6,384 nt of DNA. Source: Thermoprotei archaeon. GTDB taxonomy: Archaea; Thermoproteota; Thermoprotei; Thermofilales; B20-G17. The stretch's first letter is position 1. The number at the start of each line of letters is the position of its first letter. Location of the stretch: assembly GCA_003649515.1 (NCBI GenBank), contig QMSC01000073.1, positions 1 through 6,384 on the forward strand, read 5' to 3'. The position numbers were made by a program, and so were the translations under genes. The notes beneath the pieces are model-generated. The model was not told the DNA's origin. It did not search any database and worked only from the letters and a program-made list of their open reading frames with translations. Below, in pieces: positions 5,690-6,384 of this stretch.

Positions 5690-6373
5690 CTATCGATATA
5701 GTATTAGGAGCCTCCTTCTCTTGGGCGCGTACTTCCCCTCCCACATCTCATAAAGCTTTGCGAGAGAGAAACCCGTGATAAAGCCACCTATGTGTGCGAA
5801 CCATGCAATGCCTCCTCCCAATCCTACAAGGCCCGAGAGACTCATGAGGAGCTGGTATACGAACCAGAACGCTATAAAGATGTGCGCACGAACGGGTATT
5901 ATCATAAGTATCCAAGTGAAGACTATTACTTTTACCCTAACTCTCGGACAGAGAATCAGAAAAGCTCCTAATACTCCTGAAATTGCTCCAGAAGCTCCAA
6001 CAGCGGGCACTAGATACTCTTGAGGTGATCTGAGCATTAAAATATGAAGAAAATCAGCGCCTATACCTGATATAATATAGAGTAGAAGATATTTCCAATG
6101 CCCCAATCTGTTTTCCACATTATCTCCGAATATGTATAGGTAGAGCATATTGCCAGCTATATGTAAGAACCCTCCATGCATGAAGGTCGAGGTAAAGAGA
6201 GTGTAGATCCTTCGCCCTGACAAAATGTCTATAGGCACGAGCCCAAAGTTCCTTATACTCGACTCTAGACCATAAATAATACTGTAAACGAAAAGAGCCA
6301 AGTTTATGAAAATTAGGGAAAAGTTTACGACTGGTTTCTTCTCTATCTTCCCATCGTCCCCTATAGGAAACAT
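5690..6373 (-). CDS. Rhomboid-family intramembrane serine protease
   Basis: This 227-residue membrane protein cleaves membrane-spanning substrates inside the lipid bilayer. About six membrane helices are visible (near 16-35, 56-84, 93-113, 122-142, 147-178, 186-207), the minimal rhomboid core. The catalytic Ser128 sits in GASGAISG (126-133), the catalytic His194 in WFAHIGG (191-197), and HIAGN (71-75) supplies the His71/Asn75 pair used for the oxyanion hole in GlpG. All active-site residues are present, so it should be an active protease. The tail is basic (KRRR). The start MFPIGDD fits the usual MFPxxDD opening of this family, although the frame stays open to the window edge and no clear ribosome site appears in the 11 bases visible. 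It converges on the VWA gene with 11 bases between stop codons. Its substrate is unknown, and the single membrane helix of the small zipper protein is one conceivable but unsupported target. Confidence 0.93.
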   Translation of the reverse strand: MFPIGDDGKIEKKPVVNFSLIFINLALFVYSIIYGLESSIRNFGLVPIDILSGRRIYTLFTSTFMHGGFLHIAGNMLYLYIFGDNVENRLGHWKYLLLYIISGIGADFLHILMLRSPQEYLVPAVGASGAISGVLGAFLILCPRVRVKVIVFTWILMIIPVRAHIFIAFWFVYQLLMSLSGLVGLGGGIAWFAHIGGFITGFSLAKLYEMWEGKYAPKRRRLLILYR

Positions 6374-6384
6374 CGACGCACAAC

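Noticed and set aside
5690..6373. Rhomboid protease as part of the MoxR/VWA system
   Set aside because: It lies on the opposite strand with its own promoter outside the window; adjacency alone does not support a shared role.
1..6384. CRISPR arrays, tRNA or rRNA genes, insertion sequences
   Set aside because: I saw no regularly spaced repeats, no cloverleaf or rRNA-like stretches, and no transposase or flanking inverted repeats.

Overview
The window looks like chromosomal DNA from a thermophilic archaeon, probably of the Thermoproteota/TACK side. The signs are an ADP-forming acetate-CoA ligase alpha subunit (an energy enzyme typical of archaea), TATA-like boxes about 25 bases before the likely transcript starts, Shine-Dalgarno cores of the GGTGAT/GGAGGT type, strong use of AGG/AGA for Arg and ATA for Ile, and very Lys/Glu-rich proteins. 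The genus cannot be fixed from the sequence.

Layout from left to right. Bases 1-84 hold no convincing gene. On the minus strand, 85-1590 encodes the CoA ligase alpha subunit, and 1697-2254 encodes a small membrane protein resembling the RibU (riboflavin) substrate-binding component of ECF transporters. A 132-base divergent promoter region (2255-2386) separates these from a compact plus-strand operon of three genes: a 107-residue leucine-zipper protein with a C-terminal membrane anchor (2387-2710), a MoxR-type AAA+ ATPase (2713-3924) and a von Willebrand factor A (VWA) protein (3930-5678). They are separated by only 2 and 5 bases. A rhomboid intramembrane protease (5690-6373, minus strand) converges on the operon, with 11 bases between stop codons. 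No gap between genes exceeds about 130 bases.

The operon is the most interesting part. MoxR ATPases paired with VWA proteins act as chaperones that insert metal cofactors or remodel partner complexes (RavA/ViaA, CoxD/CoxE, NorQ/NorD). This version has three additions: a membrane-anchored coiled-coil partner, a four-cysteine cluster inside the ATPase C-terminal region, and an N-terminal region in the VWA protein with an HxxxH motif that looks like a zinc-protease motif without its catalytic Glu. A perfect 6-bp inverted repeat lies where its transcript should start, suggesting a repressor site. What the system acts on cannot be told from the window. The ligase, the transporter component and the rhomboid protease show no visible functional link to it.
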